Shown here: positions 12,562 through 24,165 of the stretch, piece by piece
How the letters are laid out: the number at the start of each line of letters is the position of its first letter
Numbering within the stretch: position 1 is the first letter of the stretch
Notes under the pieces: generated by a model
Told to the model about the DNA's origin: nothing
Seen by the model: the letters and a program-made list of their open reading frames with translations, nothing else
Databases searched by the model: none
NCBI GenBank assembly: GCA_947652605.1
Contig: OX393577.1
Span: forward strand, 51,993,494 to 52,057,493
Direction of reading: 5' to 3'
Source of the DNA: Elmis aenea
Taxonomy: Eukaryota; Arthropoda; Insecta; Coleoptera; Elmidae
DNA length: 64,000 nucleotides
Translations under genes and position numbers: made by a program

Positions 12562-13216
12562 TACAGGGTTTTTCTTCAGTACTGCAAAAAAATTCTGGAG
12601 GTGATTTCTTATCGAAAATAAGGGGGATCTTTCATTAAAAAAAAAAACCTTCGACGTCTCCTTTCGGAATAGCACCCCCCTAAAGGGGAGCAGTAAAATT
12701 AGGCTTTTATTTTATTTCTCAAATTTGGATAAATGTAGGAGAAAATATTTGGTAGATGTTTTATACTTATTGAAAGGTTTTCTATAGTAATATTTTTAAT
12801 CATCTCCCACCTTCACAGGGGGCTGAAAAGTGCGACCCCTGTTTTTTTTATTAGAACTTTTTGGTGGATTGAAAGTTTGCAATTTTACATAATTTTTTAG
12901 AAACAACTTTTTTATGCTCTCATTGTGAACCGATTCCTCGAGGTCTTCAGAATAAGGGTCTTCAACCGCTATTGCTTCTTCATTTGAACAATATTTTTAT
13001 CGTGACAAGTGTTTTGTCTAGTTTAAAAGCGATGGTAGTCAGAGGAGGCCAAATCTGGAGAACGCGGTGCATGAGGAATCGGTATTGGACGAGTGAGCTG
13101 GTGCATTGTCGTGGTGATAGAGCCACCTTTTACTTCGCAAAATCCGGTCTTTGAAGACATTCTTTAATTTTTGGAAGGAATCACCTCCCGCATTTTTTTG
13201 CAATACTGTATAATAG
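12562..13216. mobile_element. long-TIR element, same family as 18.8 kb
   Basis: Left: TATACAGGGTTTTTC and then TACTGCAAAAAAATTCTGG. Right, in complement near 13213: TATTGCAAAAAAATGCGGG, followed in both by AGGTGATT. The interior from 12655 to 12860 (CTTTCGGAATAGCACC, AAAGGGGAGCAGT, GTGCGACCCCTGTT) matches 18950-19130 closely. The mariner fragment at 12924 lies inside it. Confidence 0.55.
12924..13160 (-). pseudogene. mariner transposase DDE fragment, second copy
   Basis: The minus frame reads FKDRILRSKRWLYHHDNAPA and then HSSNTDSS, the HHDNAP region that carries the second catalytic Asp of mariner. The nucleotide sequence parallels 11920-12150 in the same orientation, so the two are copies of one element. 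It ends at a reshaped tail in frame with neither stop nor start. The first-Asp region is missing here too. Confidence 0.6.
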
Positions 13217-15073
13217 ACGAAATATGGAGAAAATAGGCAGATTCGATTGCCGCGACTTTTCAAACGCACATCCTATGATAACCGAGATTACCATTGTGAG
13301 TATCGTAGTTGGATCACCCTGTATGAAGATGATTCTGTTATATGCATTCCACTTCTGCATTTTGACCCAATTATGCAAATCTAAGACCTACAAAGCACCC
13401 GGAAACTTTACAACGCGCCACGCTTTTAATTTTGGTTGCTTATTTCTTGGAGTTTTGCAATTAACGACGTCGCAGTGCAAACACAACAAAGTAAATAAAT
13501 ATATACTTTAACGTCTAATCAGAATGTTTAAATAATCGTAACACGAATTCAAGAAGTTAATGCAAAAAGAAGAATAAACAGAGCAAAGCAATTTGCTCCG
13601 TCACTTAAAGTTTAAGTGGAAACGAAAGTCATAGAAATAACATCTCAACATGTAAACAAGTACGAGATGAAACTAACAAGAAACTAAGATTAATTTTAAA
13701 TCAAGGGGTGCGAACGAAGTTTTCGTTTAACACATCCAAACTTTTACCGGATGACGAGCATTAATCCTAGGAAAACACAAACTTGTTATCTCTGACATTC
13801 CTACTTTCCACTGCCTCTCAAGTACGATCAAAGAACTTTAAATCGATTTCCGCAGCTCCAAACAGACCCAGATAGATAGTCCTGCGATGCAAATTAACTT
13901 ACTGCTAAATATCCTGTTTTTGCTTCAAAAAAGGTTTTGAACAATTAAACCAAACTTAAAAAATATGTAAAACGAGTCACGTCCCCAACGTGATTACAGC
14001 TTTTCAAGCAGCGCCTCACTAATGAGGAACAGAATATTGCTGAGGTATTCAACGAGTCGTTGCCTGTGTTGGAGCCGCAATTAAACTTTTTTACTCAATT
14101 TTATGTAGGAAAAATCTATCCTAGTTATTAGTAAAGCAAACCTACAAAAATGAATTACAGTAACTTGAAACTCAGTTTGGATAATGCAGTCAATTTATGA
14201 TGTTTAATATTCATTTTCAGAAAAAAAATATTCTTAGACGTCTAGTACGTGCCTTAGCTTTTGTTTGAATTTGCTAGTTTTGATCTAAAAGTATTCTTGA
14301 ACACGAATTTGAACTCTGACATTTCTTTTTTGTACAAAATAAATCACAAATTATTAGTTCATGTAAGTTTGTTTTACTACCTTCAAAGAAATTGGTAAAT
14401 CCTCGGTTTTATGTGTTTTTTGATGACTAATTTGATCGTATATTTCCTAGAAACTTTAAAACTTTCGGGGAAGGTGCAATAAAGCTCACCTCATAACAAG
14501 TAATAGTTGAATTTGCACCAACGCTCTCATGACTCCTTACGGGTTAATAATCGACAAATTTCCAATTTTCGGTGACGTAAGAAGTCGAGTTATTTGTTTT
14601 TTGTTACAAGACGTCGATACATAATGCACCTTAAACCCTTTCGGGGCATAAAATGTTTATCGACAAGAAGAAAAAGGTAGATACGGAAGTTTTGCATTTG
14701 ATAACTTTTACAGTCAGTTCGATTTTTAGCAAATCTCGTGGTAATATAAGAAATGCTGTAATCTAAAACTTATAACTTTTAGCGACGTGTTTTCGCTGCC
14801 GAGCAAACCATTGGTGCCTTAAAAACTCTTTAGGATTTATTTAAATATTTAATTGATGTGGAAACCAAATAACTTAAGCATACATTTTGTAGGTATGAAC
14901 AGTTTAAGGTGCTGCTCCAGGCGTTCTAATTAATCTTATTTTTGTAAATTACGTCCGTAAACATGATGTGAATGACGCATGTCAAAATGAGATCTTGCGA
15001 TTGTTTATGACATACAAACTACAGCATCCTTAAAAAAATAATTTATTTTGTTAAAACTCGAAATTGTACTGTA
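13217..15073. other. no recognised gene
   Basis: A right-end motif GATCACCCTGTATG lies at 13312-13325 without a clear left partner. The rest is AT-rich. A 95-residue plus frame at 13224-13511 spans the end of the mariner debris and has no motif. Confidence 0.5.
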
Positions 15074-15547
15074 CAGGGTGGCCCATTTTCGATGCCCATA
15101 CAGGGTATCTCGATTATTATCAGAGATAAAAAAAAATTAAGTATGTAGTCTCGATTTGGTTTTTCGAAGGAATTCATTGCCGTAAACAGAATTTTGATAT
15201 CTTTTTTAATTTTCGAAATATAGCCAAAAACCGATTTTTGGCAATTTTCAAAAATGTCAAATATCTCGCTTAAACGAAAAGACAAAGAAAAACTTTATAG
15301 ACATTTTTTGCATGGGTTTTGGTCCTTATTAAGATAGCGCAATTTAATTTGTTTTACTCATAACATTTTGAAAATTGGCAAAAATCGGTTTTTGGCTATA
15401 TTTCGAAAGTAAAAAAAAGATATCAAAAATCTATTTACGGCAATGAATTACTTTCGAAAAAACAAATCGAGACTACGTACTTAGTTTTTTTCTATCTCTG
15501 ATAATAATCGAGATACCCTGTATGGGCATCGAAAATAGGCCACCCTG
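15074..15547. mobile_element. palindromic MITE with CAGGGTGG ends
   Basis: The left arm starts CAGGGTGGCCCATTTTCGAT and the right arm ends with its near-exact complement. The arms are about 175 bp each, around a centre of about 120 bp. A second CAGGGTATCTCG motif lies 30 bp inside each end. No coding relic. It resembles a solo pair of TIRs from the long-TIR group. The 80-residue minus frame inside is a chance product of the arm. Confidence 0.75.
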
Positions 15548-17089
15548 CACAGTATGTCTTAAAATTAAAAAAATTAACTCTATTCTAAATTTTCTAAATA
15601 GTAAATTTTTTTTTGTATTTTAAGTTTTAAAATTTAGCAAAAAAAATCTTATAACCATCTATTATAGGCCCCAGTGTACATTACATTACTATGTGAAAAA
15701 AATATTTGTACCTCGTTCTGTGATATTGGATATTAGTTTTTTTTTTTGCTTCACAGCCAACTACGACCCGTAGATATTTTAAATAGGAAAGTTGATGTGT
15801 TAAAATAACAAAAACAAATGAAGATAGGTAAAATTTATGAATAAATTTAAATTTTACGCAAAAAAGTGTCCCTAAATGTCGAAAAATATTTTGGGTATGA
15901 TTTTAAATAAGCAAGTTAACAGCAAAAATTGGAAACGTTATTTTTGTTTGTTGATGAATAGCGCAAAAACTATTAATTTTTCTTAAGATTTTTTTATAGA
16001 GTAGTTGCTCTCAAATCATAGATCATTTTGACTCATTTAACCAACTCTTTATATCTTACCGTTTACGATATCCCCATGCTGTTCACGATAACTAGGGTAT
16101 TGCGTGATTCTATTCTACACCCTGTATATGAACTATTGGTGGACTAATATCACAAACAAAAACTCTACTAAGTTTTTAAATAAAATTAACCTACGTTTTT
16201 CAAATATGCCAAAAAGCAGTCTATTTGGAAATGTTTAATATTATGAGCAATATTTTTATATAACTTAATATTTCATATGCAATAAAGCGGCTGCTAAATA
16301 TTCTTGTATAAAAATATGTAAAATATTCCTTGTTTATTCATCGTAAACTTTTATGTACCGTTTATAGATATATTTTGCTTGTTATATTTAGTTATGGATA
16401 TAAAAGTTATTACCCCGAATTGTTCACGACACAATAAAATCAAAGAAGCCGTGTACGCCCATAAAACTTTAAGAAGTAATATATTCCACAAGGAATTATA
16501 ATATTTACGTTTTATATATCGCCTGAAGATGTACCATTTAATACTTTAACAGCCCTTATTCGATTAAGTACTTATAAGTTTTTCATCGTTTAGCAAATTA
16601 TAAATTTGTGGAGCTTCAAAGTCAGATCAAATAAATGTGAACTATTTTCAGAAATATTTTTCTTAATAATATTTGTTCACAATGCAGTGCTTTCCGAATC
16701 AGTTATAAATCTCTAATTGCGTTAATCCAAGTAAACGTGAAAATCCAATTTACTCTTTGCATAATACCGCTGCTTTAAAATGTTCGCATCGTTTACCTCT
16801 CTTTGAAAATAGATTCCATGTAGAGCTTCAAGAGTCATTTCAATTTACTATCCCAGGCCATTTCGGACGGAAAACAAAGTTCTTTTCAAGACAAAACTTA
16901 AACCAACTGAGGAGCGCGTGAGATGTTTAAGAGTGCGTTTAAGAAAAGAGAAGTCCGAGAAGTTGATGGAAACCTCTTCAAACAAAAAGTCTAGGAGATA
17001 TATAACTCGGTCTAGAATACAAATTCAGTCTTGAAAATAAACAAAAGCGTGAGATCTATTTATATCGATACTAGAAACCAAAACAACTA
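15548..17089. other. mostly featureless; one orphan element end
   Basis: A right-end segment (GATATCCCCATGCTG through CACCCTGTATATG, about 16068-16128) is present without a left partner. No gene seen. Confidence 0.5.
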
Positions 17090-17296
17090 CGAGGGCGTAT
17101 TGAAAAGTAAGGTCTCCAACGATGCCATTTCCGAACGCGAGTTGCTAGGCAAAATTTGACAACAGCGCTGAATTCCTTGGTTTCCCCACCCCAGTGTAAC
17201 ACCATCCGCGAGACCTTGGGACGCTCAGCCGCTGCGTAGCACTCGTTTAGGAGGGAGCTCCCGCTTAACTCGCCCGCCAGGTGCGAACTGCGCTCA

Positions 17297-17575
17297 GTGC
17301 TCAGTCATTCGATTTTTGAATGCAAAAAATATCTTTCCGATAGAAATTCATCGCCAGTTAGTGGAAGTGTACAGTGCGAATTGAATGGACATAAAAAACG
17401 TGCGGAAGTGGTGCGGGAGTTTTCTGAGGGTTGGGAAAACGTCCACGATGAGCAGCGGTCGAGGCGGCCGAGTTTGCCGGAATCAACGGCGGCTCGAATC
17501 GACGAGATGGTGCGCAATAACCGGAGAATAACCCTTCATGAGATAAGGAAAGGTCGTAGCCACACTCTTCATTAA
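17297..17575 (+). pseudogene. mariner transposase N-terminal fragment (left arm)
   Basis: The frame carries RAEVVREFSEGWENVHDEQR, then RPSLPESTAARIDEMV and RRITLHEI. This is the mariner DNA-binding region (helix-turn-helix, linker with DEQRS-x-RPS). It runs into the loop of the foldback, where it ends after SHTLH. No catalytic domain follows. Confidence 0.65.
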
Positions 17576-17579
17576 GACC

Positions 17580-17835
17580 TTCCCTTATCTCATGAAGGGT
17601 TATTCTCTATTCTCCGATTATTGCACACCATCTCGTCGGTTCGAGCCGCAGTTGATTCCGGCTAACTCGGCCGCCTCGACCGCTGCTCATCGTGGACGTT
17701 TATCCGGCCCTCAGAAAACTCCCGGCACCACTTCCGCACGTTTTTTATGTCCATACGGTTCGCACCGTACACTTCCACTAACTGGCGATGAATGTCTATC
17801 GGAGAGACCTTTTTTGCATTCAAAAATCGAATGAC
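17580..17835 (-). pseudogene. mariner transposase N-terminal fragment (right arm)
   Basis: Inverted copy of the fragment at 17297-17575. On the minus strand it again carries the ARIDEMV-like and PESTAA-like positions, with small indels that break the frame relative to the left arm. It is part of the foldback, not a separate gene. Confidence 0.55.
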
Positions 17836-18044
17836 TGAGCGCAGTTTGCACCTGGCGGGCGAGCTAAGCGGGAGCTCCCTCCTAAACGAGTGCTACGCAG
17901 CGGCTGAGCGTCCCAAGGTCTCGCGGATGGTTTTACACTGTGGTGGGGGAACCAAGGAATGCAGCGCTGTTGTCAAATTTTGCCTAGCAACTCGCGTTCG
18001 GAAATGGCATCGTTGGAAACCTTACTTTTCAATACGCCCTCGTA

Positions 18045-18741
18045 CAATTTTGAAACCACTATTTTCTCAAGTTATATCGAAGATTGTTTAACCCTAGTAT
18101 ACTTATTGCGTTTCAAGTCCCTTGGCAAGTATAAAGCTTTTTATTACATAAAATTGTTTCGGTTCGAGGTAGGTAGACGTACTGTACTTACCTATGTGAT
18201 ATCCAGACGAAAAAGTATTGCAATTCGTTTAGCTCTGAACGGTCAGAAGCTCTAATGCAGTTCGGATGAAGACGATCGTTTTTCAGTTTATTTCCCAGTT
18301 CACAACGTATTTTGCTTTAGCGAAGCGAATCTAACTAAAAGAAAGGGCAAAGTATATTATTTTTAATTTACTGCACAAAACGTACCTTACTTGGTTGGCT
18401 ACATCAGTTTAAAATTGTATCGAGACTTCGCGACTGCAGCACCCAGATACACGGTTATTTTTTTCGGCGATTTTAACAAGATTATATTATTTATAATCTA
18501 GGTTAGATTGGAGAAGAAGTGCAAAATTATTAATCGAAGTAAATAAAGTTTTTAGAAGTTAGTAACACATTGTGATATATGTATTAGATTTTACAAGTTT
18601 TTTTTAGAGCCAATTTTTCTTTTTTAATTTAAAGTAAATAAACAACAGTAATCAAATCTGGTGGCATTTGTTGAAATGTACATAATGTTCTTTTTTTTTT
18701 AATGAAACGTTAGTTGGCCACAGTGTGGTTCGCGAGTTGCA
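18045..18741. other. no recognised feature
   Basis: AT-rich; no motif, no repeat end and no convincing frame. Confidence 0.5.
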
Positions 18742-18749
18742 TGTGGCTG

Positions 18750-19989
18750 CAGGACCGGCGCAAGGGTATCTAGTGCCTCTAGGCAAAGAAAAATTGGGTA
18801 CCCCATATATTGTCTAAATGTGCGTATGTGTCTATAAGTCTATATACAGGGGGATTCACGAATATTGCGAAAAACTTCGGGAGGATATTCCTTATTAAAA
18901 ATTAAGGGGCTTTTTAATAATTCTTTTTACTAAACCGTCTTCTTTCGGAGTTACACCGCCCCCCCCATAAAGGGGAACGGTGAAATGAGGTTTTCATTTT
19001 CTTACTAAGGTTTGGAGAAATGGAGAAAAATTACTTTTGGTAGATGTTTTTCACTTATTAAAAGGCTTATCACAGTAATATTTTCAATGATCTTCCACCT
19101 TCACAAGAAGCTCAAACGTGCGACCCCTGTTGTTTTTTTTTTAAATTAAAACTTTTTGGAGGGAAGAAATTTTGCAATTTAAAATGTTTTCTTAAAGCTT
19201 TATATCTTTAGAACCTTTGTTAATTCTTTAATTTTCCCGTAAAACCTACAATTTTTTAGTAAAAAATGGAATAAATGAACATGCACAATCAAATGTTCTA
19301 AAATAAATTTTCAATTTGGCGGTTACCATGGTTTGTACATACCTATTGAGTAAAAGTCTTTTCGTGTTTATTTTGTGGTGCATGTTCACTTATTTTATTT
19401 TTTACTCAAAAACTGCAGGTTTTGCGGGAGCAATTAAGGAACAAAAAATGTTTCTAAACAAATAAAGATTTTAACAAAGTTTTTAAATTGCAAAATTTGA
19501 ACACTCAAAAAAGATAAAAATACCAACAGGGGTTGCACTTTTTCGCCCTTTGTAAAGTTAATAGATGATTAAACATTTTTCTATGGGAAATGTTTTAATA
19601 GGTTAAAAACATTTACCAAGTGTTATTCTCCTGCATTTCTCCAAATATGAGAAATAAAATTAAAACTTACCTCTACTGTTTCCTTTAGGATGTTTAACTT
19701 CGAAAGAAGACTTTTCCGTAAAACATTTTATAAAAGAGCCATTAATATTCGATATGATAGGAATTACCTCTCGAAGCTTCTCGCAATATTTTTGTATCAT
19801 GGGCATATTTATTAAAATATTACACCATTATAAACATTTTAATTTTTTTTTATGAAATAACGGTAATACACTTGTAATCGTATATCGTATGAATATTACC
19901 CTTTTTTTTAAATGAGGAAATCTGGCACCCCCATAACCTGGCACCCCTAGAAAATTGCCTAGACTCGCCTAATGGTAAAACCGGCCCTG
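18750..19989. mobile_element. hAT element with nested foldback
   Basis: Perfect 8-bp target duplication TGTGGCTG at 18742-18749 and 19990-19997. The ends begin CAGGACCGG on the left and, in complement, CAGGGCCGG on the right; both subterminal parts contain the words GTGCC and CTAGGCAA. No hAT transposase motif is seen. Most of the interior (18847 to about 19797) is a separate foldback, leaving about 290 bp of hAT sequence. Confidence 0.8.
18847..19797. mobile_element. foldback long-TIR element nested in hAT
   Basis: The left part runs CAGGGGGATTCACG, ATATTGCGAAAAACTTCG, TTCTTTCGGAGTTA. The right part repeats this inverted (CTTCGAAAGAAGA, CGAAGCTTCTCGCAATATT). The fold continues through the centre: TTTTTAGTAAAAAATGGAAT at about 19252 mirrors TATTTTTTACTCAAAAA at about 19397. 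The outermost right bases are eroded. Related to the copy at 12562-13216. Confidence 0.65.
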
Positions 19990-19997
19990 TGTGGCTG

Positions 19998-21805
19998 TTA
20001 AATTTGGAAAAATTGTGCAATAGCTACTGATTAATATTTTTGTCCTTACACTGAAATACGTCAACTCCGTGCATATTTTTGCAAGATAATGTAGCAGTTT
20101 GCAAGAATCGTTTTTTTTTTTTTTTTTAAGACACCAAGGAACTATTTTATTTCTTGGTGTCTTAAATAAACCCGATACTATCAGCAAACGTGTAAGGGTG
20201 TGTTCATCAAGATCCAACGACTCCGACAGGGAAAATTTATTTTATTGGTATTTTCCAGTACTTTCAAAAAAAAAATTATCTCCACAATGGAGACCATCAA
20301 GATATACATTTTCAATTATCAATTTTATCACAAATTAATTATTTAAGGTATAAAACAGTAAAAAGTAATTAATTTTTTCTTATTGAAACAAAAAAAACCT
20401 GTTTAATAAAGTCACAGCCCATTAAAAAATTGTAAGTTTGTGTATCTTAAAAACAAACGCTGCTAGACTAATTCGACTTAGTAGTATTTATTAAGCATAA
20501 AAATATCCACGGGTTTTTACTTAAACATTTTAAAAAATCGGTTCGGAAAATAACTAAAGTTACATTTTTGCCAAATTCTACTGGGCCTTTAGTTTTCTTT
20601 TAATCTTAATTAATTCATTGACTTCAGTTTATACTGCTGCGTTTCTTTTTCTCATTTAACTGATTTTCTATAGGTATGAATTAGTATCTTAATTTATCGA
20701 AAAGCTCACTAAGTATATTAAACAAAAGAATAGAATTTTTCATTTTTTGTGTCGCGAAAATTTAAAATCAATATGCAACTTTGTATGAACGTGGGTTTGT
20801 GCATATATCGTGTTAACTTGAGCTGTTTAGATTTTGAAATGGATTCCAGAGCGAAAAAGGGACGAGATGATTTTTACGGTTTCGCTTTTACGCTTGTTTG
20901 CTCATCGTCTCATATCGTTGTTGCATTCATTTGTTTCTTTGTTCATTCGTTTATTCGCACGCTCGATTATTCGTTGTCTTTTATTTCATCGTTGTTTGTG
21001 CATCTCTATTGCAAAATTTTGAGGAGCAATTAGTAAATGAAGTTGACGATTTACTGGAATTTTAAATGGAAAATTGGATAAGAATTTGTTGAGTAATTCT
21101 TTAAGGACATAATATGCTGCGTACGAGTCAATTTGCAATGTTACAAATAATCGTTCTTTTAAATGGATTTTTCTGGATTTAAATTATACTGGAAAGTCAA
21201 ATGCTATTTTTTTCCCTGTATAAACTGTAATTTTTTATGAAATCATTACCAGGTAATTTTAACTGTAGCAGATTAGCCTTTTATAAAAACTTAATTTTGC
21301 AAAAATACCAGAATTTTCCCGATGTAATACGTACCAAGTTTATTCGTGCTTATCAAGGATTCTTGCTGCAGTTTTATTGAATGTGTACGTAAAGTTTATT
21401 TGTATAAAAAAAAACAAAGCCTCGATTATGGAAAGCTATCACGTACTTTACAACTGACGCAAGTAAATTTTATTACCGTTCTTTATTGGCAGTTTAGCCA
21501 ACTTTAAACTTGGACTTACTAAAAGTTTGATGCGGTTTACCGTAAACTGGAAATACTTAAAAGGGCAGGCGATTGTTTGGGACGTTGATAATATCAAAGT
21601 CATTTAAGAAAGATAAACAATTTGAAAATGGGGTATGGAACGTGAAATTTTTAACCTTGCAGATTGATCAATAGACTTTTTACTAACTTGCAAAACAATG
21701 CTTCTTAAATTTATTAGTATCAAAGGTCCCCAAACTAACACAAGCACACTTGCGCCTCCCTTAAACTTTTTAAACAAAATAAAACCGTAAATTATTGGTA
21801 TTATA
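19998..21805. other. no recognised gene; small hairpin
   Basis: A T-run at 20110-20127 precedes a hairpin (AAGACACCAAGGA and TTCTTGGTGTCTT, 20127-20165). A pyrimidine-rich stretch at 20880-21010 gives low-complexity frames (FVHSFIR type). No gene recognised. Confidence 0.5.
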
Positions 21806-21940
21806 CAGGGTGGTTCACATAAAAGGGCCACTATTCTCGTAAACGTTAAGAGCTATAAAAAAAATTTAATTAGACAAACTGTTCCCTTTTGTGAGACCTA
21901 TTCAGTGATGCTTTAATATTTTAAAAAGTTTCATGGCACA
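21806..21940 (+). repeat. orphan left end of a long-TIR element
   Basis: Starts CAGGGTGGTTCACATAAAAG after TA and is followed by typical arm-like sequence (TCGTAAACGTTAAGAGCTAT). The LINE interrupts it to the right, and no right end is found beyond the LINE. Confidence 0.5.
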
Positions 21941-21964
21941 CTAGATCATTCATCATTGAGCCGT

Positions 21965-21999
21965 ATAATCCTAAGGATTATGGCTAACGCCGAGGCGTT
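21965..21999 (-). other. two adjacent hairpins in LINE 3' UTR
   Basis: On the minus strand AACGCC-TC-GGCGTT is followed by ATAATCC-TTA-GGATTAT, just before the 3' end. Position and form suit a 3' stem-loop recognised by the element's own reverse transcriptase, as known for some LINEs; function here is inferred. Confidence 0.5.
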
Positions 22000-22038
22000 G
22001 TTGTAGATCCATTTAATGAGGTGGATCAGTCCTCTCCT

Positions 22039-23310
22039 CTAATTTTCAAGCTCATTAGTTTTGGCTGCCTCCGTTATTTTCTTCCATTCTTTCCTGTCTT
22101 TGCATTTAAATTTCCATTCCCTTATTCCCAGTGCCTTTGCATCTTCCTCCAGGGCGTCTCTCCATCTTTTCCTTGGTCTACCCTTGTTTCTGGGCCAAAT
22201 AGGAATCCATTCTGTTACCCTCCTGAGCATTGCGGTTGGTTTCCTTCGCATGATGTGTCCTGCCCATCGTAGTCGCTGTACTTTGATGTGTCGAGTGATG
22301 TTTTCTCCTCCGAGTTCCTCCTCTATTTCTTTGTTCCTTCTCAGTCTTACTTCTCCATCTCTTGTTACGTTAGGACCTAGTATTGCTCTCATTATTTTCC
22401 TCTCCACTATTTTTAATTCTTCCTCCTCTTTCTTATTTATTGCTACTGTTTCCATGGCATATGTTATGACGGGTCTTATCAGGGTTTTGTAAATTTTTAT
22501 TTTTGTTGTTTTGCTTATTGTTTTGCTCTTTAGTAGGGTTTTGTTTCTGCCGTATGCTTGATTTCCCTTCAGAATTCTCTCCTTCGCTCTGTTCTTTCCA
22601 GCTTGTCCCACTGTCACGCCTAAGTAGTTGAAAGTATTAACTTCTTCGAAGGTGTATTCTTTTGTTTGTAGATCGTTCTGTAAGTGCATATTTTCTTTTC
22701 CTATCTTCATATATTTTGTTTTTTCTTCATTTATTTCCAGACCCAGTTTTTTTGCTTCTTTGTCTAGTTGATCTATTGCTCTTATTAGGTCTTTTCTTCT
22801 ATTCCCTATAATTGCTATATCGTCAGCATACGCTATTATTTGTATTTGGTTGATCATGATGTTTTTTTTATCTAGTTTCGCTTTTCGTAGTGCACCTTCT
22901 AGTATTAAATTAAATATGGTGGGGGATAGTGAGTCCCCTTGTTTTACGCCTTTGTTTACTTTGAAGGGTTCTGTTGTTATTCCTTGGAATCTCACTTTTG
23001 CTGTTGTGTTGTTGAGGGTCATTTCTAGCAGTGTTATTAGTTTCCCCGGTATTCCCAATAGTTCCAATTCTCTTAGCGATTCTTTTCTTTTAACCGAGTC
23101 GAAGGCAGTTTTAAAATCTATGAAAGCTACGTGTATCTCTTTATTATGTTCCCACATTTTTTGGAGTATTTGGTCTAAAGTGTGTATAGCATCTATGGTG
23201 GATCGACCAGATCTAAAGCCATTTTGGTAGTCTCCTAGTATTTTCTCAGCGTGTGTCTTTAGTCTCTTATTTATCAACTTCGCTAAGATTTTGTAGGCGG
23301 TATTTAGCAA
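22039..23310 (-). pseudogene. LINE ORF2 reverse transcriptase, 423-codon open segment
   Basis: RNA-dependent DNA polymerase of a LINE, which primes at nicked target DNA. Residues 1-73 carry LLNTAYKILAKLI and FIDFKTAFDSV (catalytic Asp at 65). GVKQGDSLSPTIFNLI lies at 121-136 and the YADD box at 161-164, followed by LGLEINEEKTKY (189-200) and FNYLGV. All RT core motifs from this point on are intact. The C-terminus has RLRWAGHIMRR near 347 and GRPRKRWRD near 380, typical of arthropod ORF2 tails. It is cut off from the upstream RT motifs by frameshifts, so the whole protein is not made. It lies in the same element as the segments at 23373 and 24154. Confidence 0.85.
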
Positions 23311-23372
23311 AGCTATGGGTCTATAGTTTTTACAGTTCTCCTTTCCCCCTTTTTTGTGCAGTGATGATTATA

Positions 23373-24165
23373 CTAGTATTCCAGTTCTTTTGGCATCTTG
23401 TTTTGCGTCCATATTTGCCTAATTAAGTAGCTTACTTGTGTATGTAGTTGCTGTCCTCCATATTTTAACAGTTCTGCCTCTATCTCGTCCTCTCCCGGGG
23501 CTTTGCCATTTTTTAGCTTTCTTATTTCTTTTTGTATTTCATCTTCTTCGGGGCAATCTTTTCCTTCTTCTTGTTCCGATTTATTTTCTTTATTTCGTAT
23601 TTCACCCTCTTTCGTATATAGCATTTCTCTGTAATACTGCTTCCATATGTCTCCCATTTTTTGTGGGTCGTTCTCTATTTTACCGGTTTTATTTTTTATT
23701 CCTCTGATTTTAGTTATTTTACTGTTGTACTGGAGTCTTATTTTTTTGTAGAAATGTTTCAGGTTGGAGTTTCTACCTTCTTGTTCTATCTTTTCTAGCA
23801 TCGTGTTTATCCAGTCGTTTTTTCTCTTTTTATACACTGCATTTGCTAGATTTCTTTTTATTTGGTAGTCGGTTCTATCTTGTTCTGCATTACTTGTAAT
23901 CCATTTAGTTCTTGCAAGATTTTTTTGTTTTCTGGCTTCTTCACATTCCTGATTAAACCATTCTTTATTTTGTCGATTTGCCGGCGCTCTTCCTAGTATT
24001 TCTTTTGCTGCCCTTGTCGTATTTTCCTTTATTTCTTTCCATATTTCGTCTATATTTGTTGTTTGGTTCTGCGTATTTTTTGAATTAATTTCTTCCAGCT
24101 TTTCTCGTACTTCTTCTTTTTGTAGGGTCTCTACATCCCATCTTTTGTTGTGTTTATTCGTGTCT
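23373..24165 (-). pseudogene. LINE ORF2 linker and RT N-terminal segment
   Basis: Open for about 260 codons from HNKRWDVETLQ through APANRQNKEWFNQECEEAR, KKRKNDWINTMLEKI and a Lys/Glu-rich part to IRKLKNGKAPGEDEIEAELL, ending MPKELEY at a stop. The NGKAPG-x-D-x-I-x-x-E motif is the standard RT domain 0/1 entry in LINEs. The next expected block (a segment ending in K-x-YRPI-x-LLN) is split between other frames at 23320-23370, showing at least two small indels. Confidence 0.75.

Larger units (their letters stand above)
17090..18042. mobile_element. 953-bp mariner-derived foldback element
   Basis: It starts CGAGGGCGTATTGAAAAGTA and ends with the complement, each end next to TA. The two halves are near-perfect inverted copies of about 465 bp that meet at a short loop near 17565-17584 (between AAGGTC and GACCTT). 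Both arms carry the 5' end and N-terminal coding region of the same mariner. The right arm has a few small indels. This is a head-to-head duplication of a truncated mariner; the full-length transposase is absent. Confidence 0.85.

Noticed and set aside
20880..21030. Pyrimidine-rich frames with repeated FVHSFIR
   Set aside because: Simple low-complexity sequence (TTCGTTTATTCG words), not a protein.
22061..23230. Plus-strand frames of 143 and 126 codons
   Set aside because: They are antisense shadows of the LINE reverse transcriptase.
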